A stretch of DNA of 64,000 nt. Origin: Oenanthe sinensis (lineage: Eukaryota; Streptophyta; Magnoliopsida; Apiales; Apiaceae). The stretch's first letter is position 1, and the number at the start of each line of letters is the position of its first letter. Positions 36,568-50,100 of this stretch are shown one piece after another. Both the position numbers and the translations under genes were made by a program. Location of the stretch: positions 35,648,860 through 35,712,859 of the forward strand of contig CM053796.1 in the NCBI GenBank assembly GCA_028671895.1, in the 5' to 3' direction. The notes below the pieces were generated by a model, which worked only from the letters and a program-made list of their open reading frames with translations, searched no databases and was not told the origin of the DNA.

Positions 36568-36570
<3 letters not shown>
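36053..36570. mobile_element. MITE-like inverted-repeat element between (TA)n runs
   Basis: The left arm 36053-36108 (CTCAAATAGAAAATTG, GAGAAATAGAAAATAAG) and right arm 36525-36570 are inverted copies of about 45-50 bp with roughly six mismatches. Both borders abut long (TA)n tracts (36002-36052, 36572-36630), suggesting insertion into a TA microsatellite. The interior includes a G-rich block (36300-36425) with no convincing gene. Confidence 0.65.
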
Positions 36571-36631
<61 letters not shown>

Positions 36632-36640
36632 AATATATAT

Positions 36641-36679
36641 ATATTTCTCATTTAACCTATTTTCTATTTGATCATTTGC
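36641..36679. repeat. Extra copy of the MITE right arm
   Basis: TTTCTCATTTAACCTATTTT and TCTATTTGATCATTTG repeat the right arm at 36535-36569 exactly, separated by the (TA)n run. Likely replication or recombination through the microsatellite duplicated the arm. Confidence 0.7.
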
Positions 36680-36689
36680 ATATATATAT

Positions 36690-37362
36690 TCTTATTCAAA
36701 TAGAAAATAGCTTAAATGAGAAATAGAAAACATTATTCTTATACCTGCGGCATACACACACAAATTAAATACACCCTCATACATATAATCTCATCTATTC
36801 TCCTCCATTTTTATTTTTATTTTTTCGTCAATTGATGAACTTTTTTTCAAATCTAACTTCATCGCATTTTTCTTAATCTCCCAGCGATCAATTTTCATAC
36901 TATATGTGTTATATTTCAGCGAATATAATTTATAACTAAAATATATTCGTCACTTATCATATCCAAACATCAATCACTAAATTATATTACAAAACTACTA
37001 ATTTGTATCATAGAAATCACTAATTTATATTACAGCAATGACTAAATTATAAATCCTGGGTTCACAAAAAATAATGGAGATCGTCGAAAAAATAAAAGTC
37101 ACCAGAATATATCACATATGGTATGCAAATTGATTGTTGAGATACGAAGAAAAAAGTGGTGAAGTTAGATTTGAAAAAAAGCTCACTAACTAACGGGAAA
37201 AATCAAATTAAAAATGAAGGGATTGTGTGAGATTGTGTGTGCGATGGTCTATTTAATTAGTGTGTGGGTGCCCCTCTTTGTCATTAGATTAGATTGAATA
37301 TGTGGTTTAGATCATATTTTCTATTTTTCTATTCTAAGTTGTTTTTTATTTGATCACTTGCT
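36690..37362. mobile_element. Second, related inverted-repeat element
   Basis: The left arm 36690-36735 (TTCAAATAGAAAATAGC, GAGAAATAGAAAAC) is inverted as 37312-37362 (TATTTTCTATTTTTC, TTTTATTTGATCACTTG) with more divergence than in the neighbouring element. The interior has no gene. Confidence 0.55.
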
Positions 37363-40300
37363 TTTATATCTATACTATCTATCTATCTGTACTATATTAT
37401 TATAACCGAAAGATTAAAAAATTTGGTCGTCAGTATGGTACTGGGTGAACCATAGAAAAGATCTTAACCGTTCAATTTTATGGCTCAATTTTACGTGAAT
37501 CATAGAAACAATATTAACCATTGAATTTTAATAAAATATAATTTTAAAAAGAATATAATCATACATACAACTCTAACCTCAGTAGTCCTTCTTTTATACA
37601 AAATAAAGTAATATTATATTATATTTAAATTATATTCTATATTTTTTTACGAATCCTACTTATCATATAATTTTTATTTAATATATCTTTAAAGTTTATC
37701 CTATAGTTTTTATTTAATATATCATTAAAGTTTATGATAAACAATATGCATTTTTTTAGTTTCCATCTATTTCTCTATTTTAATCGCATAACACAAATTA
37801 TTCATCAAAACACAAGCTCTACTCAAATTAGAAGAACTTTGCTCAAACTAGAACAACCAGTTCCCATCAGTACCTGTATATTCAAATTAGATGACCGACA
37901 TCAACATCTTATATACAACTTTAACCCCCGATAGTCCTCATTTTATACAACTCATCACTGATAGAATAATATTATATTATATTTAAATTATATTCTATGA
38001 ATATTAAATTTTATGAATATTAAAATAATAATATTATTTTATTAACATTAATTAAATTTTATCACTGTGTTATATCTATATTTTTATATTATATTATTTA
38101 AAAAAAACTTCTCTTTTAATTATAATATATAGTTGTACTCACAATCTACTAATATATTTCAATTTTCTTCATCGCTCAAACACTTTTAATTTATTTAAAA
38201 TTACAATTTTATAATTAAAATTTTTGAATATTAAAATTATATTATATTTTACCTACATTAAAATATACTCTTTTATTTAAATTTTAATTATAATATTTAT
38301 AATATATTTGTAAATCTTTTTATTAATAAAAATTTAGGTAAATATGTAGCACTTCTTATTAAAATTCCGTTTTTAATTCTACTTCTTAAATTCGTACACC
38401 GTCTCCAACCCAATCTTCTCAACTTGTTGATTATCACAAAGTTTTGTAGTACTTGGATCATCTCTGTGTTTTCTTCTCTATCCGAATATTGAGATGGTTT
38501 ATGGTAATGGAAATAAAATGAGAGTTCACCACCGACTTGGTTTATGTATGTTTGTCAACTTATGTGGCTAGTGTTGGTATGTTTTTTTTCTTCTAATGCT
38601 ATGCTTTCAACACGCGGTGTTTTTTCCTATTTAAATCCAATGACTCATGCTTTTCTAGTATATATCCTCAGAGTAGACTACATACATGTTGGACAGACTT
38701 TAGACATATACATGCTAAAACTAAGTTACTATCCAATTCCATTTAATTAAATATAAATAATCAAACCACAAGCTGACTAATTTCACACCTACGCAACTTA
38801 ACTTAAAATAATACTTCAAACTTAGTCCCGAAAGTGTTGTCGATGTAGGATATCCAGATCTCTCAATACACCATATAATTCATTTTCAATGAAGCAAACA
38901 CAAGAACACTCGCATAAGGTGATACAATTAGCAACATAAACAAAACTCGTATAAAGCAATATGAAAAAACCTAGAAATTCAAAAATCTCATAATGACACC
39001 AGATTTTGATATGATGTTCGGCCGAAGATTTTGAATCCAAAATTGATTTTTATTTAAAAATCCGAACTCTTAACAGTATTAGATCTAAAAACTAAAGTTA
39101 AGAACCCAATTGAATTTTTCGAAACTTATATAACTAAATCTCGATTTTATTGAAAAAGAAATAATAAAAAAATTAGGAAAGGGACCTCCGGTCGGTGGTT
39201 AAATCACCGCCGGAATTAGAGACAACAACGGCGGCACAAACAAGAGGGGGGAGGGAACTTTAAAAACCCTACCCGTGTATTATTAATGAATGATATTTAA
39301 TTTATTTATTATAAATTTTAATTACATTCAATTTTTTAAAATTCTAGATTAGTTGTACCATACAGAGAAAGTGACCAAAATAACTCATATTTCAGTATTT
39401 TGTGCCCAAAATATTGAATATCAGAAAACGTGTCATTTTTACCTATTTAACCTCAGAAAAATGCGTATATGGTAGTTGAATAAAACCTATTTAACCTCAG
39501 AAAAATGCGTATATGGTAGTTGAATAAAAAGCTTGCTCTCTCTTCTCTGTTAAATGAGTAACTCATCTTTTCTCAATCTATCTCATTATGTACAATCATA
39601 TATATAATTATATACACTTTTTTGTCACCCATCATATTTAATTTTAAATATTTACGCCACCACATCTGTAATTTACATACAATTATAAAAGTATATTATT
39701 TATAATTTTTTTTGCAAAACCACCATTGTCTTTCCTGATTCCTATTTAACAAATTTCAATTTTATATTTTGAGGTTTTTTCAGTTACCCATATATGTAGG
39801 TGTATTATATTCCATATGTGTATTATATTCCATATTTGTAAATTAGGGTTTTGAGTTCTTGTATTAGTACAGGATTTTGGTGATTTCGGCCAAGGGTGGT
39901 TATGAAAGTATGCCATGTCTTATGCGTATTGTGTTAGGTGTGTTTTTATTATGCATGTGTCTCATATAAAAGACCTTCACATCTTTCATCTTTGTAATGG
40001 CGCGTACAGGTGCAGTAACGAGGAAAAACTTCAAACACCAACCACACATTTGACTTATGCGTTGTCAAACGTTCATATCTTGAAAATGTGTATGCACTAG
40101 ACATGGAAAACATGGAAAGACGATCATCGCATTTTTATAATGCGCGTGTAGATTCGCATTCTTTGGATGCGTGCATGAGTGGTTATTAAAGGCACTGCTT
40201 CCGCACATTGTTATTTTGAGCAATCATAACTAAAAATACGTTATTGAGGGTTGAGGGCTTTTACCGTGCAGCTATGAAATAGATAAAGTGCGCAGTATCA

Positions 40301-41112
40301 TATATTAGATAAAATTAATGATAAGATGTATTTTGGTGGAGAGAATAAACAATCAATTTTAGAAGTATTTTTTGAAAAGATATGACTTATTAATATATTT
40401 AAAAATTATTATTGGATAAAATGTATACATATATTATATAAATAAAAATATATTATTTAAAATATAGTAATTATCCATTTATATTTAAATAGGACTTATA
40501 AAAACTACATTTTTATTTATTCGTTTATATATTTAACGAGATTATTCATTAAGCCTATTTTCCTAAATTAGGATTGAAGAAATTTATTTATTTGTTGAGA
40601 TTATTTATTTATCGAATATTCATTTATCAAGGTTCTACTCTAAATAAATCAAAACTTTCGATTTTAATGAAGCATTATAATATAGATATACTAACATGAT
40701 ATTATATATTTATATGCCTGTTTGGAAGCACTAATATTTTTTATTTTAAATAAGAAAAAGCAGGAATTTTCTAAAGCCTTCCTTAATAATATTGCCCCCC
40801 TCACATTATCCTAATTTAAAAATGACAATCAGCTCCAAAGTTAGTAATATTATAATTTATAAATGAGTATATATAACATTCATAAGTGCGGGAAAACAAA
40901 GAACAAGCTACATTTGATCCCAGACACTGCACATTTTTTTCACTATTTGTTTTATATATATAAAAAAGAAGAGACTATTGTTCAGGTGCACTTTGTACCT
41001 GTCTCACCTGAAAGATATTCCAGAAATGAGAACAGGGAGACAAGACAAGATGAACATATATGATCATTTCTTCTAATATAACTTACTGCGCTACTAGATG
41101 TTTTTATCCAGA
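37363..41112. other. Gene-free AT-rich region, possibly one degenerate element (37371-40690)
   Basis: Sequence at 37371-37402 (CTATCTGTACTATATTATTA) is loosely mirrored at 40674-40690 (ATTATAATATAGATA). The first string resembles 5' ends of non-autonomous plant Helitrons, but no CTRR end with hairpin was found, so the class is open. A perfect 44-bp tandem duplication is at 39441-39528, and a GC-rich patch at 39180-39260. 40700-41112 leads into the KIN-UC 3' UTR. No gene is supported. Confidence 0.3.
39441..39528. repeat. Perfect 44-bp tandem duplication
   Basis: ACCTATTTAACCTCAGAAAA through GTAGTTGAATAAA occurs twice with no mismatch, indicating a very recent event. No function is apparent. 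Confidence 0.95.
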
Positions 41113-44100
41113 TTATGTTTGTGCTTGGAACATAATATTGTATTTTAGAGTCTTTTTTGCTAAGTTGCGGATGTCTTCTCTGCTGGACTCCGTAGATATT
41201 CGTACAAGTTCTTTCAACCCTCCAGAGGATATAAGATCTTTGGCATTGTCCACTGCAATTATTTAGATGCATCAGTACATTCCAACTCTAAAAACACAAA
41301 TCCACATTCGATAATAATGCTAAATATACGACCAAATATCCATCTAACTGAATAAATATTATTATCCATGTAAAATGTACTTGATATCAAACAAACAAAC
41401 AAAAAATTGTTGCTTACCATTTTGTGCTAAATGGCAAAGAGCAAGTTCAATGTGACGTCGTGTCGAAGTTGAGGCAATATTCGAATTGGAAATCAGCCAT
41501 TCAAGCACACCATCTTCTATTAAAAGGGAACGGCCTTTCCGGTGGCCTGCAATTGGTAATGTTAGTCTGGGAAACTGCTTATAGTCTGATCTAGATATAC
41601 TTCTACAGAGTACAGACCTTGATTAATTCTTCGAGACTCGCATTTAGCAAAGTTAGCAATTCCTCTGGCAACCTGTGCAATGACATCACTGTTCTCAAAT
41701 CTAACCATTCCAAGGAGTGCTTTAATACCACCTTCTTCTCTCAACAATATATGCAAATTCTCTGTCATAAGACAAACAAAGTTGCATCAATTTATAAGAA
41801 GTTATTATATATATCTAAAGGAGAAAAAGTTGTGCCTCACATTACGTTAACAACATAATATGAATAACAAGATCTTGTTGTACTCTTCACAGAATTAACT
41901 CAGCAACTGCTACAACAATTACGACATCAAGACGCACAAACTAGGTGTTTATTAAAAATGAAATTGATCCCCATGTAATAAAAGGAACCGAGTAACTAAT
42001 AATCGTAAGGAAAGAAAATTCTGAGAAAATTGCTAATTTTTTATAACGAATTTGAGCTCACCATTCCCGCATAGGTTTGCAATTGCTCCAGCCACCATTC
42101 TGAGAGTTTGGGGATCATCTGTTTGGGATGCTGTATTTGCTAGTAGTCGAGCACCTCCTTTACTTGCGATTAAGCTTTGATTTTTCTCTAAGATTAAAAC
42201 CAAAGTTCAGAACCCTAGGACAGTGTTCCAAAATAATAAGCATTTAATAATTTACTGAAACTGTAGTGTCATGAGGCATACCAAGGCCAAATGGAAGGAA
42301 AATTATAATGTACCACATTCAAAATATTAAGAATATCACGATATTGTATGTATGTAAAGAATATGGAGACTTAAATACCATTCATTGCTAAATTTGCAAC
42401 TGCCCCCGAAGCCACCCTAAGTATTGTTGTGTTGTGGGATGATCGTAACAACATAAGCAGTGCATCTAGACCTCCTTCCTCGACAATCTTTTCCTGATTC
42501 ACATCTGATATGAAAAATATTAGAGTATGTCACATAGGGTTTTATCAATGACGACAATGCTTTATTTAGAAGGAGAGCAATAGTAGTGAGCAGTATCTTG
42601 TCAAAGGAATTAAATGATGATCTCAGGGAATATTTTGTGGCATAACAGATTCTGTGATATCCTAGATTTATTTGAAGATTTGAAAGCATATATTGTGTTA
42701 TAATTGACTAACTAATTGATTAGTTGTACATAATAGGACAACTTGTTAATAGCATGTAATCAACTATTATTTAGCCTCTAATTTGCTTGTAATATGCCTG
42801 AAATTAGCTAGTACTCCTACTATATAAAGGGTACTCTTCTCAATGAGAAAACACACAAATATTCACAGTCCAATCTTTTCTTATTTGTTTATCATGGTAT
42901 CAGAGCCTTGTTTATGATTTTCCAATTTCAGTCCTAGTTCAAGAGTCTTTTTAAATCCAAGTTCATCGAACCTGTTTTTTTCCTAGTCCAAGTTTACGAT
43001 TTTCTCCAGTGTCAAAGAAATCATCAGATCATGTCTTCAGAGAAGTACGATAACTGCTTAGTTCGTTTCAATGGCAAGAATTACTCAGCTTGGTCCTTTC
43101 ATTTCAAAATATTTGTCAAAGGCAAAGATATGCGGGGTTATGTTGATGGCACTAAACCTGCTCCAGATAAAATAAAGGAAAAAAATGAGTATGCTGCGTG
43201 GGAAGTCAAGGATGCCCAAATCATGTCTTGGATTTTAGGATCTGTGGAATCAAACATCATTCTGAATTTGCGACCTTATAAGACCGCGGCCGAGATGTGG
43301 AATTATATGAAGAAAGTCTATTATCAACAAAACAGTGCTCGACGATTTCAGCTTGAACATGAGATATCTTCTCTTCAACAGGGAAATCTCTCTATTTCAG
43401 ATTTTTATTCCTCATTTATGAATCTGTGGGCTGAATATACTGATATTATTTATGCTACCTTACCATCGGAAAGTCTTAGTGGTATTCAATCTGTTCATGA
43501 AACTACTCAAAGGGATCAATTTCTTATGAAATTGAGATCTGAATTTGAAAGTACCAGGTCCAATCTTATGAATAGAGAATCTGTCCCTTTTTTAAATGTT
43601 TGTCTCAACGATTTACTTCGTGAGGAACAACGACTTTTCACACAATCCAACATGGAACAATATAAATCTAATGTTGTTCCTATTGCATATGCAGCTCAAA
43701 GTAAGTCAAGAGGTAGGGATATGAATAATGTTCAATGTTTTTGTTGCAAAGGTTTTGGTCATTATTCCTCAAATTGTTCCAAAAAATTCTGCAATTACTG
43801 CAAAAAGGATGGTCATATCATTAAGGAATGCCTTACTCGTCCTCCAAAGAAATATCAAACAGCATATACAGCTTCGGCTTCAGTTGGTTCATCCATTACC
43901 GGTAACTCTGCAAATACAGCTCCTCTCACACGAAGTGCTCCTGCTGCAGTTCAGTCCATGACCCCTGAAATGATTCAATAAATGATTGTTTCTTCCCTAT
44001 CTGCATTGGGAATCTCAGGTAAACCTTCCATGACATCTGCTCCCTGGTATTTCGATTCTGGAGCTTCCCACCACATGACAAATAATGTGGATATTCTTAC

Positions 44101-47100
44101 CAATATTAATAAATATCTTGGAAATCTAAAAATTCATACAGCTGATGGGAATTCTTTACCTATCATGGCCACTGGTGATGTTTCTTCCTCAATAACTGAT
44201 GTTCTAGTCTCACCTAAACTTTCCACTAGTCTTGTTTCTATTGGACAATTAGTTGACAATAATTGTAAAGTGGAATTTTCAAAATCTGGTTGTATTGTGC
44301 AGGATCAACATTCAGGGATGACGATAGCAAGGGGGCCTAAGGAAGGAAGACTTTTTCCCATCCACTTTCCAATCTTTCCACAATTATCTCAACCTATCAT
44401 CTGTAATTCTGCAGTTGTTGATTATCATGCATGGCATAAACGTCTTGGACACCCAAATGATAATGTACTTCGTGTTTTACTTAAATTGGGTTCACTTGGG
44501 AATAAAGGGTCACTATCTCTCAATAATATTAACTTTGATTGTCACTCTTGTAAGCTAGGGAAAAGCAAAACTTTGCCATTTCCTATTCACCAAACAACTA
44601 TTGTTAAGCCTTTTGATTTAATACATAGAGATGTTTGGGGCATGGCACCAGTTACTTCTCATGAAAATTATAAGTACTTTGTTACTTTTATTGATGATTA
44701 TAGCCGCTTCACATGGATTTATTTTTTGCATTCAAAAGACGAAGTATTTTCAGTCTTCAAGTTTTTTCATGCACATATTCGTACTCAGTTTTCTGCAGAT
44801 ATCAAAATCCTTCGTTCTGATAATGGGGGTGAGTATATGTCCTATTCATTTCAAGAATTCTTACAAGCCCATGGCATAATCTCTCAAAGAACATGTCCTT
44901 CAACCCCACAACAGAATGGGGTGGCCGAAAGAAAAAACCGTCACCTCCTTGATGTTATTCGTACCCTTCTTTTAGAATCATTTGTACCATCTCATTTTTG
45001 GTGTGAAGCTCTCTCCACTGCTGTACATCTTATCAACAGATTGCCTTCTCCATCATTAGACAATACCTCACCTTTCTTTAGATTATTTGGAGAGACACCA
45101 GATTATACAAACCTTCGTATTTTTGGTTGTGTTTGTTATGTTCATCTTCCCAAACAGGAACGAACAAAACTAACATCTCAAGCAGTTCAATGTGCATTTT
45201 TAGGATATTCTACACACCAAAAAGGTTTTCTGTGTTATGATCCCAACTTACGTCGTATTAGAGTTTCACGGAATGCTATTTTTTTTGAAAAACAATATTT
45301 CTTTCCTTCTTACCAGGATCTTTCTTCCTCTTCATTTTCTGTTTTGCCTATGTTTACTAACTCTGCAACAGATTCTTCTTCTACTACTGCTATCCCTTTG
45401 CAAGTTTATGCCAGACGTCATACCTCTGCCTCTACAGCCCCCTTGTCATCTGATTCCCCTGATGCTGATCCTTCGCATGCACCCGGGCCACAAAGACAGA
45501 GTACTCGTGTTCGTAGGCCTCCCGAAAGGTATGGCTTTGAGGATCCATTATCTTTGTCAGCTACCATTTCTTTTATTCCTATTCCTTCATCTTATAAGCA
45601 GGCAATGAAGGATGAGTGTTGGCGAGAAGCTATTGAAACAGAACTTTTAGCACTTGAGGAAAATCAAACCTGGGATATCGTTAAATGTCCCCCATCAGTG
45701 AAACCACTGGGTAGTAAGTTCATATTTTCTGTTAAACATCGGCCTGATGGATCAATAGATCGCTACAAAGCACGGTTGGTGGTTTTTGGCAATAAACAAC
45801 AGTATGGCTTAGATTATGGCGAAACCTTTGCGCCAGTCGCAAAAATGACTACTGTACGGACAGTGCTAGCTCTTGCCGCATCACAATCATGGTCTTTACA
45901 CCAAATGGATGTAAAGAATGCTTTTTTACATGGGGACTTGACAGAGGATGTTTACATTAAACTTCCATATGGCATGCCTTCTTCCCATAACTATGTTTGC
46001 AAGCTAAAACGTTCTTTGTATGGTTTGAGGCAATCACCACGAGTTTGGTTTGAAAAGTTTCACACAACACTTATCAAATTTTCCTTTAGTCAAAGTCAAT
46101 ATGATCCCTCTCTTTTTCTCCAAAAGACATCCAAGGGAATTGTTGTTGTGCTTGTTTATGTAGATGACATTGTTATCACTGGTTCAGATTTGGAAGCTAT
46201 ATCTAGAGTTAAACAATTGTTGCACTCTACTTTTCAAATGAAAGATCTAGGCCAACTGAACTATTTTTTGGGCTTGGAGGTGCATCATCAACCTCAAGGT
46301 CTCTTCTTGAATCAACGTAAATACCTTATGGATTTGGTTCAGTTGGCAGGCCTTGCTAATACTACAACCACTGATACTTCTATGGAAGTTAATATAAAAT
46401 ATAGGCGCGATGAAGGGAAACTATTGGAAGATCCTACTTTATATCGAAAGCTAGTTAGTAGTCTGATTTATCTCACAATCACTCGACCAGACATCTCCTA
46501 TGCTGTTCACACTATTAGTAAGTTCATGCAAGCTCCTACACATCTCCATTTATCTGCAGTTCAACGCATCATCAAATATCTACTCGGGACACCTAGTCGT
46601 GGTTTATTCTTTTCTGCTGGTTTTCCACTACAATTAAGTGCTTATAGTGATTCAGATTGGGGTGGTTGTCCGGACACAAGGAAATCTACTACAGGATGAT
46701 GTATGTTTCTTGGCAGAAGCCTTATTTCTTGGAAATGCAAAAAACAAGACTTTGTTTCTAAATCCTCCACTGAGGCTGAATATCGTGCCATGTCTACTGC
46801 ATGTTCAGAGATCATTTGGTTGAGAGGTCTTTTAGCAGAGCTTGGTTTCTCTCAAAATCAACCTACTGCTTTATATGTTGACAACACAAGTGCAATCCAA
46901 ATTGCTTCCAATCCTGTTTTTCATGAACGCACAAAGCACATCGAAGTTGATTGTCACTTTATTCGAAAAGCCTATGATCATCAAGTTATTACTCTACCAC
47001 ACATCTCCACCTCTTTACAGATTGCTGACATCTTCACCAAATCTATGCCACGCCAATGACATGACTTTCTTGTTAGCAAATTGATGCTTACAGTTTCTTC

Positions 47101-50100
47101 ACCAGCATCAATTTGAGGGGGGATGTCAAAGGAATTAAATGATGATCTCAGGGAATATTTTGTGGCATAACAGATTCTGTGATATCCTAGATTTATTTGA
47201 AGATTTGAAAGCATATATTGTGTTATAATTGACTAACTAATTGATTAGTTGTACATAATAGGACAACTTGTTAATAGCATGTAATCAACTATTATTTAGC
47301 CTCTAATTTGCTTGTAATATGCCAGAAATTAGCTAGTACTCCTACTATATAAAGGGTACTCTTCTCAATGAGAAAACACACAAATATTCACAGTCCAATC
47401 TTTTCTTATTTGTTTATCATATCTGTGGACATGACATGTTTTCAGCTCCAAGTATTGAGCATATTAGTTCTTCTAAAAAGGCAAGAACGCTTCTATATGT
47501 AAAATCAAGTTTCACATGAACAATGTCACTGTTTCTAATGAGGTTTGCTTATTGTGTTAGAGCAGGGAAAGCATTAGCAACTCAATGATAAAATTTGCGG
47601 CAAATGTCTGAAAATATTTGATCAATTTGAGGGCATCATGTATGTATTTATATGAAGATATTAGTATCTTTTCCTGTCTCATATAGTTATGCATTACAGT
47701 AATTAAGAATTACAGCTCTAGAAAGAAGACCAATTAGAAAATATAGTAATTTGTTCGTTTCGTATCAAGTAAAGACGGATAACAGGCCCAACCTGGTTAT
47801 GTTTTGTGGCAACTGACAAGCGTATGGTGAAGAAAAGAATTTGGTTAGTGTGAACGCTACTGACATATATGATCTATAGATATATTATTTTTCTATTGAT
47901 GAAAAGTATGATAAAACATGCGATGGAAAGATACACAAAATGGTTTTCAAACTCTTCATGCAAATATCAAGGCATGCTTAAACTCTTATTTTATTAGGAT
48001 TTTCATGAGAAAGGCTTACAAACTCTTCATGCTAAAATTATGCTGTATTTGAACTCTTATTATTAATTTTTTAGCATTCACGAGAAAAGCTACTAAGCAG
48101 CAATAAAGCAAACATGAGTATATTTCAGATTATTACCATGACAAAATTATCTATTGATTTGCTTACCTTAAACACATTACACAACACACAAACTCTGGCA
48201 ATCGTAGAGAAAAGTAAGATAGCCATGTACCTTCAGCAGCAAGATTGGCTATGACCTTAACAGCATGAATTTGCACATCAATGTCACTGAATGTTAACAA
48301 AGCAAGTATCTTTTGAAGCCCCACTGGAACACAAAGCAATATTTGACAATTACTTGAAAATGCAATGCTAAGCTTATTCACATGGTTAGTGGGCATACCC
48401 TTAACTTAAAAAATAAATAAAATAATGTTATTATATAATTTGATAGGATCCATCATTAGACAAAGAAAAGATAGATTTTAGTGCAAAAATCAAATGGTAA
48501 TATACAAATAGATTGTCAAGAAGAATCTTACCTTCTTCACATATTTTTGCTATGGTGGTTCTTTGCCCAGATAATATATCATTAGATACATTCATTGATT
48601 TTTGTAGAGTCAAAGGTGTACTGAAAGCTGAAGATCCTTTAGCTATGTTTTCTTTCATATACGATCTCTTATCCTGTGGACCATTCACATTGAACAACTT
48701 AGGACACCAAAAAACTGATAATATTGAGTTTCTGTGGAACCCATACCTCATATTCATCTTCACTCACAGGAACAACCTTCTTTATTACATCCAAATCATG
48801 TTCAACAGTCTTCCTCCGTCTTTCCTCAGCAACAAGTGCTTGTTTCGTGACACAGAGTTCGTCATTCACCTTGTCCTAAATATTAGTATAATGTTAAAAA
48901 AGTACTTGTACGTAACAACAGCTATATTAAATTTCAAATTTCATATACCAATACTCCAAACTGATCACCTTCTCAGACAACAAATTTCTGTGTTGTGATT
49001 TTAAGGATTGGAGTTCATTTACTGTTGCTTGATGAAGTTGTGACATCTCTTGTAATTTCAATTTGAGGCTGTGGATATCATCTTTTCCTTTAATCTGTAA
49101 TTAAGAGGATGAAAAGATAACTAAAACTTAATTAGTTGAGTAGAAAAAGAAATATATTTAATGAGGAGATTACTAGGAACCAAAACAGGAGTGTAAATAA
49201 AACTATACAGCAAAGAAACAGGGTAAGGTGTGTTTCAATAGAAGGGTAACAAGGAATGTGGAACGTGGGCACGAATGGCGACTCAGTTCGTTCGTTCCCG
49301 ATCCCGGAACAGACGCGACGGATAGTAACGACCCATAAGAAAATAGGTGGTTCTTGATTTCTTCTTCTTTCAGATGGCAGCGGATCTTTGTCTTTCTAGT
49401 CGTATAGAAGATATTTACTGCTGTTGTGTTGTTTGCACAAGAAAAGAAGAAGAAGATGAAGAACAGCTACGATGCATGCAGATGGGCTATGCACACCACC
49501 CCCGATATAAAACAAGACAGGCCGGTTTTATCCAGGGTTATAAAACCAAAAATGCCTAATTCATATTTTAAACAAGTATATCCGTATCCTATAATTTCCG
49601 AATTCAAATTTAAATATATATTTTCAATTGATAGATATATGTATTTATTTATTTTTAAAATTATAACTCAGGTATAGCGTATGAAGTTAATGATACACTG
49701 ACATGAGAGCTATGTATCTTTAGCCAGTATCCAGTGACAATCTTTAGTTAGTATGTATATGACTATATGTACTACTCACTAACCTTACATATATTGTTTG
49801 CAAAGTGTAGCAATCAATGAAATTACCAAATCTAGGCATGAAATCTTGAATTTGACTACAATCAAATTTAAAACAACACTGCTGCAGATATTAAATTAAT
49901 GGAACCATGCATACAGTTCCAATATTTATATACCTGACCTGGATAATATTTTGATTATCACCGAGTAGTTTCCTTGATGCAACCATTTGTTCCTCTGCAG
50001 CTACAGAACGAGCCTTCTCGTCCTTTAGTTGTTGAATTAAGTTTCCTATTTTCTTCTCATACATTTGAGTGCTTTCTGCTTGTGCCTTCTGAAATGTATT

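Larger units (their letters stand above)
42599..47419 (+). mobile_element. Young, nearly complete Ty1/copia retrotransposon in a KIN-UC intron
   Basis: The 296-bp LTRs (42599-42894, 47124-47419; TGTCAAAG...TTTATCA) differ at one position that I can find. The target duplication TATCT is exact (42594-42598, 47420-47424). A perfect primer-binding site TGGTATCAGAGCC starts at 42895 and the purine tract GAGGGGGGA ends at 47123. The LTR has a TATATAAAGGG box. Total 4,821 bp. It lies antisense to KIN-UC in the intron between exons 17 and 18, expanding that intron to 5.7 kb. The size and gene order (protease, integrase, RT, RNase H) are copia; the lineage is not decided. Confidence 0.97.

Noticed and set aside
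42417..42689. Minus-strand frame repeated at 46981-47214
   Set aside because: Identical because it reads through the two LTRs of the copia element; not a gene.
48513..48998. Plus-strand 161-codon frame
   Set aside because: Antisense to KIN-UC exons 15-16 and the intron between them; no homology.
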